A stretch of DNA of 64,000 nt, taken from Salvator merianae (Eukaryota > Chordata > Lepidosauria > Squamata > Teiidae). Each line of letters opens with the position of its first letter. The first letter of the stretch is position 1. The notes beneath the pieces are model-generated. The model was not told the origin of the DNA and did not search any database. It worked only from the letters and a program-made list of their open reading frames with translations. A program made the position numbers and the translations under genes. The stretch covers positions 105,488,701-105,552,700 of the forward strand of contig QVOM02000112.1 of NCBI GenBank assembly GCA_003586115.2. Reading direction: 5' to 3'. This document shows positions 55,801 through 61,589 of the stretch, piece after piece.

Positions 55801-58480
55801 TCATTCATATAAATTGTGTGTCTAAGCTGTTCTTCTGTAAGGTTACAAGACAAACTGAAATAAGTAACATGTAAATAACTATAGAAAAAATATTCTCTAT
55901 GACTCATTTCAGTCAAAATACAGAAAAAGAACTCTGCACCATTAACCATTTTCAAATGGTCTTCAATGTTTTACAGTGGTCTAACCTGGAGTTTATCAGT
56001 GCCTGAGTCCCTATATCTGTGGAGAAATTTGAAGATTTTTCAAATGTATCTAATAGGAGTGTACATCTGGTCACTGCTGCCTCCTAAATACTAGGAAGCA
56101 GAGCACTGCCCAAGAGCGCATTCTAGTCGGAAACCCACTCCTCAGAGTCAAAGACATGCTAATCCATCAGTGATGCCTAAACAGTATAAGGACTAAAAAC
56201 ACAAAATGACTGAGGAAACGTATTCCAGCCTCCTATCCAAAGGAAGTAACAAGGCTTGAAAAAAACATAGCAGGGGATGCAAAAGGGAGAAAGGAAACAG
56301 GAGGCAAAACAAAAAGATGAGATCCCAAGACCAAATAATACATATCAGACTAATGCTGAAAAGGTATGCAGGCAACCAAGAGCTCTGTAGGCTGGGAGCC
56401 AAGAAAGTAAAAAAGACCACTAATTTCAAATATTCTCAGTACAATGTAATCTGAAATAGTCTCAACAACAATTAACATTGTGAATTACATTATTTTGTTA
56501 ATTTGATGCAGACAAATGACAACCCAACAAAGATGGGGTGAGTCACTAGTGCCCTGTGGAGTCACATGCTATTTATCTGGCTCCAGACACTAATACACAT
56601 CTTCTGCTCTGCTACGTATCTGGTCTTCTTCCAGTCTGCTACAACCTTTACTAACGCTCAACGGGAGGAAATGGTCTTAATATACCAGTGAATCTATTAT
56701 ACAAGTTCCTTCTAGTACAACCTTCAACTCTCACACTCTTTTTAAAGAAGAGAAAATATTGGCTTTTAACAGCTTACCGAGTGTCAATCCTGGAGCAAGG
56801 GTGGTTGCTGTTCCTGCCCAAAATACAAAAATAATATAAGCAGTCTGAATTGCACTAGTTTTGCTTTATAGACTTCACACTTCTTAAGAAAGTATCTAAA
56901 AACCCTTAAGCAGCAACCTAAAAATTATGTTTAAATAGATGTATCAGATGACCTTACAAAAAAATATGTAAATATTTTTGGTTTGCAACAAACCTGCTGC
57001 ATGGGACAATATTAGCTATCGAGTACCTAGAATCAACATCTAGGCACTGCCTCTGGGTTGGAGAGACAAGGAGGATGTGTCTAAAGGCCATTTGCAGGAC
57101 TTAAGAACAGGTGACGTGTTTCACCCCTCATCTTCTGCTTAAGAATGCTGGGCCACTGTGCAAGACAGGATGCTGGATTAGATGGGTTATGGCCTGACCC
57201 AATAGGGGTTCTCTTTATGTTCCTAGGCTGAGCCACGAGTATGTCATGGAGATATTGCTACATGCTACAGTCCATATGCTGCCTCTGATGGTATGATATC
57301 TTGGTCTATTATGTCTAAGCCAGGGAACAGGCAGTAGTGCAGACCTGACTGCTGTATGCCTGTCTTTCTGTGCATACCACAAATACCTGCCACGTGTTCT
57401 GTACTGCATATGCCATCTGGGTATCATTTGACAACATAAATCCCCTCCTTTTTACTAAGTTATTAATTATATGTTAAGGATTATTACAACATTTAAGAAT
57501 ATCATATTACAAAACTAGAACAAGAACTAAAAAGAAACAAGAACAAAAGAAGAACCACTGTCTATATATACTACATACAAACAGTGTCAATTTTAATTCT
57601 GAACAATATAATCTATAAACAGATCCCAAAACAATAATGGCACTCTTTGGCAACAGGAAGGTGATTTGATGGAGACCTCTTATCTTTCTGTACCTTCTTC
57701 TATGAATTGTGTCTCACACCTTCCCTCTTGTTCTGATGCTGTTAGAACACATAGAATCATAGAATCATAGAGTTGGAAGGGACCTCCAGGGTCATTGAGT
57801 CCAACCCCCTGCTCAATGCAGGATTCACTACACCACCCTAGACAGATATCTGTCCAGCCTTTCCTTGAAGATCTCCAGCGAAGGAGAGCCCACCACCTCC
57901 TGGGCTGTTACGTCCTGCTGACGGATGGACATGGAGAAAACCACCTCTGTCTGGAATCTTCATTCTACCATTATATGACTGTTAAACACTTGTCCTTTCT
58001 GATCACTTTGAAGGACTGGATTATCCTGGAGGGGAGGCCTCCCACTTCAAAAATAATAACTAATGCCATCCTTGAAGGCCCCTCTCACTGCAATCAAATA
58101 CTGTTCTAAAATGATGCTTATAGAGACCTCACCTCTGCCTCCAACTGCCCTGACAGATAGATGGATATAGTACTACAGATACCACTTCATAAACAGACTC
58201 CAGAATACTAAGTAATTAGCTATTGGGCTCATCAATATTACATCCTCAAAATTACAGCAAGTTACTATATATCCTGTTAATATTTACATTTTCGCTTTGT
58301 TTAACTAGGAATACAAGATACACAAAGTCAGTATGTATCTTACCTGTATTAGTCCCTCCTAATGTAAAACCAGTGGTAGGTTTTGAGGCAAAAAGTCCAC
58401 TTCCAAAGCCAACAGAAGCAGCTGTGGTTGTTGCAGGAGCCGTTGAACCCAGTGTCCCAAAGTTAAGCCCTCCAGTTGAA
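25637..58480 (-). CDS. NUP58: Nucleoporin p58/p45 (NUP58/NUPL1), exons 2 to 16; 5' partial
   Basis: NUP58 is an FG nucleoporin of the nuclear pore central channel; with NUP54 and NUP62 it forms the p62 complex that supports nuclear transport. Fifteen coding exons were placed on the minus strand: 58480-58344, 56813-56778, 55304-55155, 54373-54239, 53114-53004, 48909-48885, 44708-44643, 43139-42965, 42425-42346, 41423-41305, 40647-40565, 39415-39214, 33855-33757, 31276-31181, 25806-25637. Every intron is GT...AG and all phases agree, giving one open frame of 560 codons plus one base, ended by TGA at 25637-25639. The order is an N-terminal FG/Gly-Thr region, a helical coiled-coil region ([20 protein letters not shown] is typical), a C-terminal FG region and a basic tail ending GNKRGKR. 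The human protein is about 599 residues; the missing ~38 fit a single first exon beyond 64,000. No frameshift or stop breaks the gene. Recognition is from memory of the mammalian protein, not from a search. Confidence 0.97.
26470..26790 (+). mobile_element. L2-like LINE 3' end, sense, in NUP58 intron 15
   Basis: The text CCTTTGGAATGTCCTCCCTAA (26610-26630) is the degraded LWNVLPN block, followed by an AT-rich L2-type tail. Confidence 0.45.
26804..26983. mobile_element. 180-bp MITE, full-length copy in intron 15
   Basis: Starts GGCCCTTTCTGCACTGG and ends AGTGCAGAAAGAGCC; it has exactly the same length as 954-1133 and 47929-48108. It is palindromic through most of its length. Confidence 0.8.
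27150..27475 (+). mobile_element. L2-like LINE fragment, sense, intron 15
   Basis: It shares with 640-800 the series ACCTGTGAGATCA.TCAG, GTTCTGC/TGGAGATACCA and TTTTAGGTACC, in order. Confidence 0.5.
27999..28196 (-). mobile_element. CR1 LINE 3' UTR fragment, antisense, intron 15
   Basis: Begins ATAAGAACGTAAGAGAAGCC and continues through AGTCCTGCATCCTGTCTCAC and CTTGACTCTCTGCAAATGGG to CCAACCTGGAGGCA, the antisense of the CR1 end at 63085-63285. Confidence 0.88.
28765..28912 (+). mobile_element. CR1 LINE 3' end (second subfamily), sense, intron 15
   Basis: Contains CTGGAAGTCTTTAAGCACAG, GCTGGACAGCCATCTG, CTTGATGACCCTGGAGGTCC and the terminal ATTCTATGA repeats. It is the inverse of the antisense ends at 43241 and 57747. 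Confidence 0.8.
29355..29760 (+). mobile_element. L2 LINE ORF2 C-terminus, intron 15
   Basis: An open stretch at 29368-29592 reads [20 protein letters not shown], then [20 protein letters not shown]. This is the best preserved L2 end in the window; an L2-type tail follows. Confidence 0.7.
31181..31276 (-). CDS. NUP58: NUP58 exon 15 (C-terminal FG region)
   Basis: The exon has 96 bp, phase 1-1, with acceptor TTTCCACTAG|GGTTTG and donor AGTGCAG|GTTTGT. It encodes [20 protein letters not shown] then [13 protein letters not shown]. Four FG dipeptides lie in 32 codons, the densest FG cluster of the gene. Confidence 0.93.
31277..33756. other. NUP58 intron 14
   Basis: AT-rich; holds the possible SINE head at 32985 and a GATA-like stretch near 32225-32330 (ATCTATAACTATA and ATAGATATAGAC). 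Otherwise nothing was recognised. Confidence 0.4.
32985..33070 (+). mobile_element. Possible tRNA-derived SINE head, intron 14
   Basis: GTGTGGTAGAG and GTTCCAGGCAGAATCCC sit like A and B boxes around a stem-loop GTTTGC-CTCGTGT-GCAAAC with triplet CGT in anticodon position. It is weakly supported because no second copy is in the window. Confidence 0.35.
33757..33855 (-). CDS. NUP58: NUP58 exon 14 (C-terminal FG region)
   Basis: The exon has 99 bp, phase 1-1, with acceptor TTTATACCAG|GGCCAC and donor CTTGGAG|GTACAC. It encodes [20 protein letters not shown] then [14 protein letters not shown], starting the C-terminal FG region. Confidence 0.94.
33856..39213. other. NUP58 intron 13, repeat-poor
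   Basis: This is the longest intron lying entirely within the window except the repeat-rich intron 15 (25807-31180). I recognise no LINE, SINE or MITE, only a poly(A) run at 37375-37389 and some unassigned GC-richer text at 35780-36180. No further exon of the gene is needed here. Confidence 0.5.
39214..39415 (-). CDS. NUP58: NUP58 exon 13 (end of helical region)
   Basis: The exon has 202 bp with acceptor TGTCTTTTTCAG|ATGCTG. It encodes [20 protein letters not shown], then [40 protein letters not shown] and QQQQPATG. The donor is ACAG|GTCTGA, which lacks the usual A or G at +3 and so looks weak. Reading through it adds only LSTFKL before a stop, giving a product without the C-terminal FG region. 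The internal ATG at the exon start is in frame but is not the gene's start. Confidence 0.95.
40565..40647 (-). CDS. NUP58: NUP58 exon 12 (helical region)
   Basis: The exon has 83 bp with acceptor GCTGTATAG|ATTTAT and donor GTGAAG|GTAAGC. It enters in phase 1 and ends on a codon boundary. It encodes [20 protein letters not shown] then QSIHENVK, again near-identical to the mammalian segment. Confidence 0.95.
41305..41423 (-). CDS. NUP58: NUP58 exon 11 (coiled-coil core)
   Basis: The exon has 119 bp with acceptor AAATCTAG|CTACTT and donor CCACAAG|GTAATT. It encodes [20 protein letters not shown] followed by [20 protein letters not shown]. This is among the most conserved parts of the protein, a long amphipathic helix. 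Confidence 0.96.
42346..42425 (-). CDS. NUP58: NUP58 exon 10 (coiled-coil region)
   Basis: The exon has 80 bp with acceptor TTTTGTAG|GAGCTT and donor GCTGA|GTAAGT, entering in phase 0 and leaving in phase 2. It encodes [20 protein letters not shown], then ENTAPA. Confidence 0.94.
42965..43139 (-). CDS. NUP58: NUP58 exon 9 (coiled-coil region)
   Basis: The exon has 175 bp, with acceptor CTCTCCAAG|GAAGTTC and donor GCTCAG|GTATGA; it ends on a codon boundary. It encodes [20 protein letters not shown], then [17 protein letters not shown], then [15 protein letters not shown]. Charged, Glu/Lys/Gln-rich helical sequence with heptad-like leucines replaces the Gly/Thr/Phe repeats of the earlier exons. 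This is the segment that assembles with NUP54 and NUP62 in the known complex. Confidence 0.95.
43241..43345 (-). mobile_element. CR1 LINE 3' end (second subfamily), antisense, intron 8
   Basis: AATCATAGAGTTGGAAGGGA, GGGTCATCGAGTCCAACTCC and CTGCTCAATGCAG form the familiar antisense CR1 terminus found in birds and reptiles. Confidence 0.82.
43421..43545 (-). mobile_element. CR1 LINE 3' UTR fragment, antisense, intron 8
   Basis: ATAAGAACGTAAGAGCCCTG, then CAGCATCCTGTCTCATACAG and CAAGCAGAAGACAAGGGCAA. It is the antisense of the end at 63140-63285. Confidence 0.85.
44643..44708 (-). CDS. NUP58: NUP58 exon 8
   Basis: The exon has 66 bp with acceptor GGTTTGCAG|AGATAG and donor CCTTCA|GTAAGT, entering and leaving in phase 2. 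It encodes [20 protein letters not shown] then NL, the conserved stretch that leads into the coiled-coil region. Confidence 0.94.
46351..46985 (-). mobile_element. CR1 LINE 3' part, antisense, intron 7
   Basis: It runs from AAGAACATAAGAGGAGCCC through the antisense 3' UTR and the ORF2 C-terminal region to the segment around 46980 (GTGACCAGAATTGTACACAG, the antisense of CR1 62640-62660). It carries several indels. This is the longest antisense CR1 in the gene. Confidence 0.88.
47270..47860 (+). mobile_element. L2-like LINE fragment, sense, intron 7
   Basis: Blocks ATTACTGTAATGAGCTATAC, GCAAAACACAGCAGC, ACATATAAAGCCC and CTTCTCCCACACAGACCTGC follow the order of L2 ORF2 C-terminal sequence. Many stops interrupt it. 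Confidence 0.6.
47878..48345 (-). mobile_element. CR1 LINE 3' end, antisense, split by a MITE
   Basis: The CR1 text runs to AACATCCT at 47928, is interrupted by the 180-bp MITE (47929-48108), and resumes with TTGTTTCACACAGTGGCCC. It then continues through the 3' UTR to the start of the coding region. The MITE is therefore younger than this CR1 copy. Confidence 0.88.
47929..48108. mobile_element. 180-bp MITE nested in CR1
   Basis: It is the third full-length member (180 bp) of the GGCCCTTTCTGCAC family. Its borders are set by the interrupted CR1 sequence, which gives an independent test of the ends. Confidence 0.85.
48885..48909 (-). CDS. NUP58: NUP58 exon 7 (25-bp microexon)
   Basis: TTTCTCTAG|GTGAC...CCAGA|GTAAGTG bounds only 25 bp. 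It enters in phase 1 and leaves in phase 2, and with the flanking bases reads SDKTGTRP(E). It is required: without it exon 6 (phase 1) and exon 8 (phase 2 entry) cannot join in frame. The encoded residues match the [12 protein letters not shown] linker of the mammalian protein. Confidence 0.9.
49634..49704. repeat. Hairpin H1 in intron 6, part of a dispersed repeat
   Basis: Inner arms CTAGTAGCACCTTAG (49647-49661) and CTAAGGTGCTACTAG (49677-49691) are perfect inverses. Outer arms TAAGCAAGGG (49634-49643) and CCCTTGCTTA (49695-49704) are also perfect. The 3' part (TTAGTCTCTAAGGTGCTAC ... CAGACTAACATGGCTAC) resembles a repeat common in turtles and lizards. Confidence 0.75.
50094..50575 (+). mobile_element. 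L2-like LINE end interrupted by a foldback element, intron 6
   Basis: GGGCACTAAACAACTCGAGA (50094-50113) and, after the foldback, the degraded L2 3' region with a TAAATAAATAAATG tail at about 50560-50573. L2 text resumes after 50259, so the foldback inserted into it. Confidence 0.5.
50119..50258. mobile_element. Foldback MITE P1 (66-bp arms, 8-bp loop)
   Basis: Arms 50119-50184 and 50193-50258 are inverse to each other with five mismatches in 66 positions. The ends GGCCTTTCT and AGAAAGACC resemble the termini of the 180-bp MITE family, but the interior is different. The flanks carry CAAGG on both sides, a possible target duplication. Confidence 0.8.
50881..50965 (+). mobile_element. Direct extra copy of the GC-rich P2 arm segment
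   Basis: 50881-50943 equals 51061-51123 with one difference, exactly 180 bp apart. After that it continues GGGCCACCGAGCCTC, which is found in inverse form in the loop of P2 (about 51134-51150). It is about 70% GC with many intact CpGs in an AT-rich intron, suggesting a young insertion. Confidence 0.7.
50972..51304. repeat. Near-perfect palindrome P2 (152-bp arms, 29-bp loop)
   Basis: Arms 50972-51123 and 51153-51304 are reverse complements with a single mismatch (51055 against 51221). Each arm contains 88 bp of moderate-GC sequence (GCTTTAAGCTCTTGCTAGG ... GCCTGGTAGTG) plus a GC-rich block (GGCGGTCCGTCCCTTTAAAA ... CCATCGCCGTTCGC). The mirror-image frames across it are by-products of the symmetry. 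Confidence 0.95.
51630..51808. mobile_element. Foldback element P3 (89-bp arms, 1-bp centre)
   Basis: Arms 51630-51718 and 51720-51808 pair with nine mismatches in 89 and no gap. The arm order (CTTTAAG, GGTGT.CG, GCCATGGCTGTTCG, GGGGCCTCCGGG, CCGTACTG.CGCAG) parallels the GC-rich block of P2, so both belong to one diverged family. Confidence 0.85.
51825..52680. other. Intron 6 stretch right of P3, unassigned
   Basis: Frames at 51637-52183 are short and partly mirror the palindrome. A GAAATTGCTGTT unit is doubled at 51988-52012. I do not recognise a protein here; it may be internal sequence of the foldback family or an old pseudogene. Confidence 0.25.
52684..52711. repeat. (GTTT)n microsatellite
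   Basis: Six to seven GTTT units in tandem. Confidence 0.95.
53004..53114 (-). CDS. NUP58: NUP58 exon 6 (end of N-terminal FG region)
   Basis: The exon has 111 bp, entering and leaving in phase 1. The acceptor is CTTTATAG|GACTTG and the donor AAGAAGA|GTAAGT. It encodes [20 protein letters not shown], then [17 protein letters not shown]. The acidic/Ser linker (GGIDFS..SDKK) marks the change from the FG region to the helical region. Confidence 0.94.
53610..54180. repeat. Unclassified dispersed repeat in intron 5, possible copy 3 of the 3195/6525 family
   Basis: GAAAATGGTGCCCTACTCTG and GCAGACTGCTT (53812-53850) resemble 6554-6595. The relation is weaker than between the first two copies. Confidence 0.3.
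54239..54373 (-). CDS. NUP58: NUP58 exon 5 (N-terminal FG/Gly region)
   Basis: The exon has 135 bp, phase 1-1, with acceptor AAAATTCAG|GTTCC and donor GCAACAG|GTGATA. It encodes [18 protein letters not shown] followed by [18 protein letters not shown], and ends in VSTAATG. The [13 protein letters not shown] core is a strong match to mammalian NUP58. Confidence 0.94.
55155..55304 (-). CDS. NUP58: NUP58 exon 4 (N-terminal FG region)
   Basis: The exon has 150 bp, phase 1-1, with acceptor TTATTTCACAG|GTACCC and donor GCAGCAG|GTAATA. It encodes [35 protein letters not shown] and [12 protein letters not shown]. The Thr/Ser richness is typical of the O-GlcNAc-modified N-terminal region of this nucleoporin; the modification itself is family knowledge and is not visible in DNA. 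Confidence 0.95.
56778..56813 (-). CDS. NUP58: NUP58 exon 3 (36-bp microexon)
   Basis: The sequence TTTTGGGCAG|GAACAG...ACTCG|GTAAGC delimits 36 bp, phase 1 to phase 1. With the split codons it reads [13 protein letters not shown], matching the Gly-Thr-rich segment between the GGTNTG and TPAATT segments of the protein. It is too short to show as a reading frame and was found by joining the exons on either side. Confidence 0.9.
57020..57224 (+). mobile_element. CR1 LINE 3' UTR fragment, sense, intron 2
   Basis: CTAGGCACTGCCTCTGGGTTG through AAGACAGGATGCTGGATTAG to CTTTATGTTC, collinear with 63085-63280. Confidence 0.85.
57747..57960 (-). mobile_element. CR1 LINE 3' end (second subfamily), antisense, intron 2
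   Basis: Starts with the doubled ATAGAATCATAGAATCATAG terminus, then GTTGGAAGGGACCTCCAGGG, CAACCCCCTGCTCAATGCAG and GTCCAGCCTTTCCTTGAAGA. It continues into degraded antisense coding text (CCACCACCTCCTGGGC). Confidence 0.85.
58344..58480 (-). CDS. NUP58: NUP58 exon 2 (N-terminal FG region)
   Basis: The exon has 137 bp; the acceptor is ...TACTTTAG and the donor CAG|GTAAGA. It enters with the last base of a codon and leaves in phase 1. It encodes [10 protein letters not shown], then [12 protein letters not shown], then [10 protein letters not shown]. This matches the start of the NUP58 N-terminal FG region. As I recall it, mammals have LFGSKP where this exon reads LFASKP, so one FG dipeptide is lost. 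No exon 1 was found between here and the window end. Confidence 0.93.
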
Positions 58481-59477
58481 CTAAAGTACAAGACAAATGA
58501 CCAATTTCTCAATATTATTTATTGTAAAAGTTCTACAAAAACAGTCTGAAAGCTAAACTAATGGCTTCTGCAAATATAAACACAATTGGCAGGTATTTCA
58601 CTAGCAGATGACATTGTATACTAATCTTTTTCAATTTGTACTTTTCTTAAACACAGGATGAATACTAAATATGCTACAGTATCTCTATAGCATTAGTAAT
58701 ATAAAACTTCAGATTCAGTAACCATGTAGTATGATTTCCATTTAAAGGGATAATTCAGTACTTTATTCATCGATTTTGTTTTCGCTGAAATTCAAGACCA
58801 TTTACAATATGAGAAATACATTTATTTACTTTTAGCTTTTATAACATTCAGGTTCTTAAAATCAGTGCGACATTAAAATGAAAGCACCAAAAGACATTTG
58901 AGCAACAACTTCAGCTGAGGCTGAATCAGATACTATTTATCAGGCTTAACTGACTTTCAAACCACAGCACAGCTCCAACATTATTGGAAGTAACTAAAGG
59001 ACAATAACAGTATTTCATTTTTTGTCAGAATCCAAAGAAATGAACATCTTACAAAAAGTCAGTCATATTTGTTGTGTCATATTTAAATACTGCTTTTATA
59101 AAAGACTAGCTGGAGCAGGAAACAGGCACTCTTAACTGCCCCCACCAGAGTCTGAATGATAGCAATGAATGCAAGAGTAGCACCAAACTATGCATCTGGC
59201 CATTCCAGGGGAGGGCAATCAACAACAGGATAACAGCCTTTGCAATACTATTGGCTCTATTCTATTTAACCAGCCACTGATTACAGAAAAGTCATATCCT
59301 GGCAATCAAGTTACATAAGAATCAACTGAACAATCACCTTAATCTCATTTCTGCTTTGTTACCATCATCTCAAATAATAACACAAAAGTCAATTTTGCAG
59401 ACATGAATTATTATGTAGGCAGAAGAGCAAACATGGGAGATACCTGCAAATTTAGTGCCCAAGGAACACTGGCTGAT

Positions 59478-59542
59478 GAGAAGAGAAGAGAAGAGAAGAG
59501 AAGAGAAGAGAAGAGAAGAGAAGAGAAGAGAAGAGAAGAGAA
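59478..59542. repeat. (AGAGA)13 pentanucleotide repeat
   Basis: Thirteen AAGAG units lie in tandem without interruption. Confidence 0.97.
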
Positions 59543-59639
59543 AATGGAGTGGAAAATGAAGATACATTCTGAAGGAAAATCTGGGTGAATGCTGAACAAA
59601 AGTATTCCGTATCATAGTAACCTGCTGCAACTATCACTG

Positions 59640-59663
59640 ATATTATTATTATTATTATTATTA
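59640..59663. repeat. (TTA)n microsatellite
   Basis: About eight TTA units, followed by degraded ACT/AGT triplets. Confidence 0.9.
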
Positions 59664-59944
59664 CCACTACTACTAGCGGTGATAGTAGTAGTAGTAGCAG
59701 CAGCAAAGCATGCAAACCAAGATTTCAAGAAATAGAAAATATCAGATACAATCTAAAATGTGAATGAGAAAGCGAGTTTGTATTCCAAATATATAGGAGG
59801 CCTTCTTCCAATTAAGGCATACAGGATTATACCACTATAGATGAAAGAATTTCTTTTCAGCAGAAAAAGCCCCCAAATTATGGGCAACTTGGGGGACAAG
59901 ATAGCACTTCAATCTACATAGCAACAAGTAATAAGAAATACAAA

Positions 59945-61440
59945 TAGGACTTGTTCCGAGTTTGGAGCAAAACAGAGCCTTGTTCCAATGAAACATTCTA
60001 AATAATCCTCATTTTTAAGGGTTTTTTTGGAAGTTTTCCAGAACTCCCATAGAAAACAAGGGAGGTTCAGGAAAATATTTTTAAAAACCCTTAAAAATCA
60101 CTGGTATTGATGGAAGTTTTACGGGTCACTTTGCAGGTGCTTAAATATGAGGAGTGCTTCCCAGGGGCCCCAAAGTAGGCCAGAGGTGTTGGCAGGGAAG
60201 GATGTCACTGGGTGATTTTTAAGCAATTCTTGAGTATTTTTCTAAAACTCCATTATCTCCTATGGGGTGTGAGGAATAAACTCCAAAAATTCCTTTAAAA
60301 AAATCACTGGAGTGACTGGCTATATTCTGGATTGGCTGACATGCAGGGGGCATCCTGACCTGCCACCCAGTCCACTTTAGATGACCTGATTTTTTTAAAA
60401 AGCCAAATCAACAGAACAGCTTGAAGAGGCAGAACTATCCACACCCTACAAAGAAGCCAAGGTCAACAAAACAGAGCAGGTGGAAGGGCAGGATGCCTGA
60501 TACCTGCCACCCAAAGCATGTAATAGCCAACCCCCATCATGATTTTCAATTAATTTTTTTGAAGATTTAAAGAAGTTCACTGATTGCTATAGAAAATTCC
60601 ACTAAAATTTCACTACAAATCCTACAAAATTCCACTAAAAAGCACAGGGCAGGAAGGGTTGTTCTGGGCTCTACGTGTAAGCTGGGGGGCCCACCCTCCT
60701 ATTTATCATACTTTGAGAACTCTGTGACGTACAATCCAATTTTTACACTGGTTTTTATTCAAAAATTGCCAAAAACCTCAGTATCCTTCTTTTCCTTTTT
60801 TGAAAACTTCAAAAATTCATTTTTTAAAAAAAAAATCACCAAATTGTCCGTATCTCCAACCTGGAGACAGTATTTAGGCATTCATTCTAGTAGCCATTAA
60901 TACACTTGACCTCCATGAATTTGTCTAACCCTTTCCTAAAGGTATCCAGGATGGTTGCTGTCACCACCCCTTCTGGCAGTAAATTCCATAGACCGATGAA
61001 CCTCTGTGTGAAAAAAATACTTCCTCTTATCGGTCCTAACGCTCCTACCCATCAGCTTCATTGAGTGCCCCCAGTTCTAGTGTTGTGCGATAGAGAAAAT
61101 ATTTTTTCTCCATTCACCCTTTGCACACCGCGCATGATTTTATATACTTCAATCAGGTTCCCTCTTAAATGCCACCTTTCAAGGCTGAGGAGGCCTAGAT
61201 GTTGCAGCCTGATTTCATATGGAAGGTGTTTCAGTCTCTTGATCATTCTGGTTGTCCTATTCTTTCACTATAACCTTAATCTGGGAGACCTAGCCCCACA
61301 CCAGGCAGGAGTTCAAAACAGCCCCCTCCTTATTCCCTATGGCCAGAACAATTTCAAAACAGACCAAGAGTTCTGCAGAACAGAAGAGTGTTCCAACCTG
61401 CAATGTTTCAAACTTAAAATTTGTTCCATCCCACCTCTAG
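59945..61440. mobile_element. Possible non-autonomous DNA element, interrupted by CR1
   Basis: The left end GACTTGTTCCGAG and the right end TTTGTTCCATCCCACCTCTAG (read inversely CTAGAGGTGGGATGG) are of the kind that bounds many reptile elements. Internal text is rich in CCAAAAATTCC-like and AAAATCACTGG blocks. The CR1 at 60843-61270 sits inside it. The class is uncertain. Confidence 0.35.
60843..61270 (-). mobile_element. CR1 LINE 3' part, antisense, intron 1
   Basis: CTCCAACCTGGAGACAGTAT, GACCTCCATGAATTTGTCTA and the antisense ORF2 C-terminus up to ATCATTCTGGTTGTCC. It is the inverse of 62710-63110. Confidence 0.9.
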
Positions 61441-61589
61441 ACATAAAATATTAAGAACATTAGTACAGTCCAAAACTACAATAATAAGCTACAGTCATCA
61501 ACAGACCATAAACAAATGGCATACCTGTGTACATAAATCAGTTGCTTTCACTTTGGTCTGTCTAGCCAGGAAACAGGAAAAACAAATCA

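Larger units (their letters stand above)
58481..59940. other. NUP58 intron 1, repeat-poor part
   Basis: Mostly unassigned AT-rich sequence. No exon 1 (a Met-Ser-Thr-Gly-Phe-type start with a CpG-rich leader would be expected) was found here or up to 64,000. Confidence 0.45.

Noticed and set aside
59370..59715. Frames of LLFSSLLFSS and KRREE repeats
   Set aside because: Translation of the AGAGA pentanucleotide repeat in several frames.
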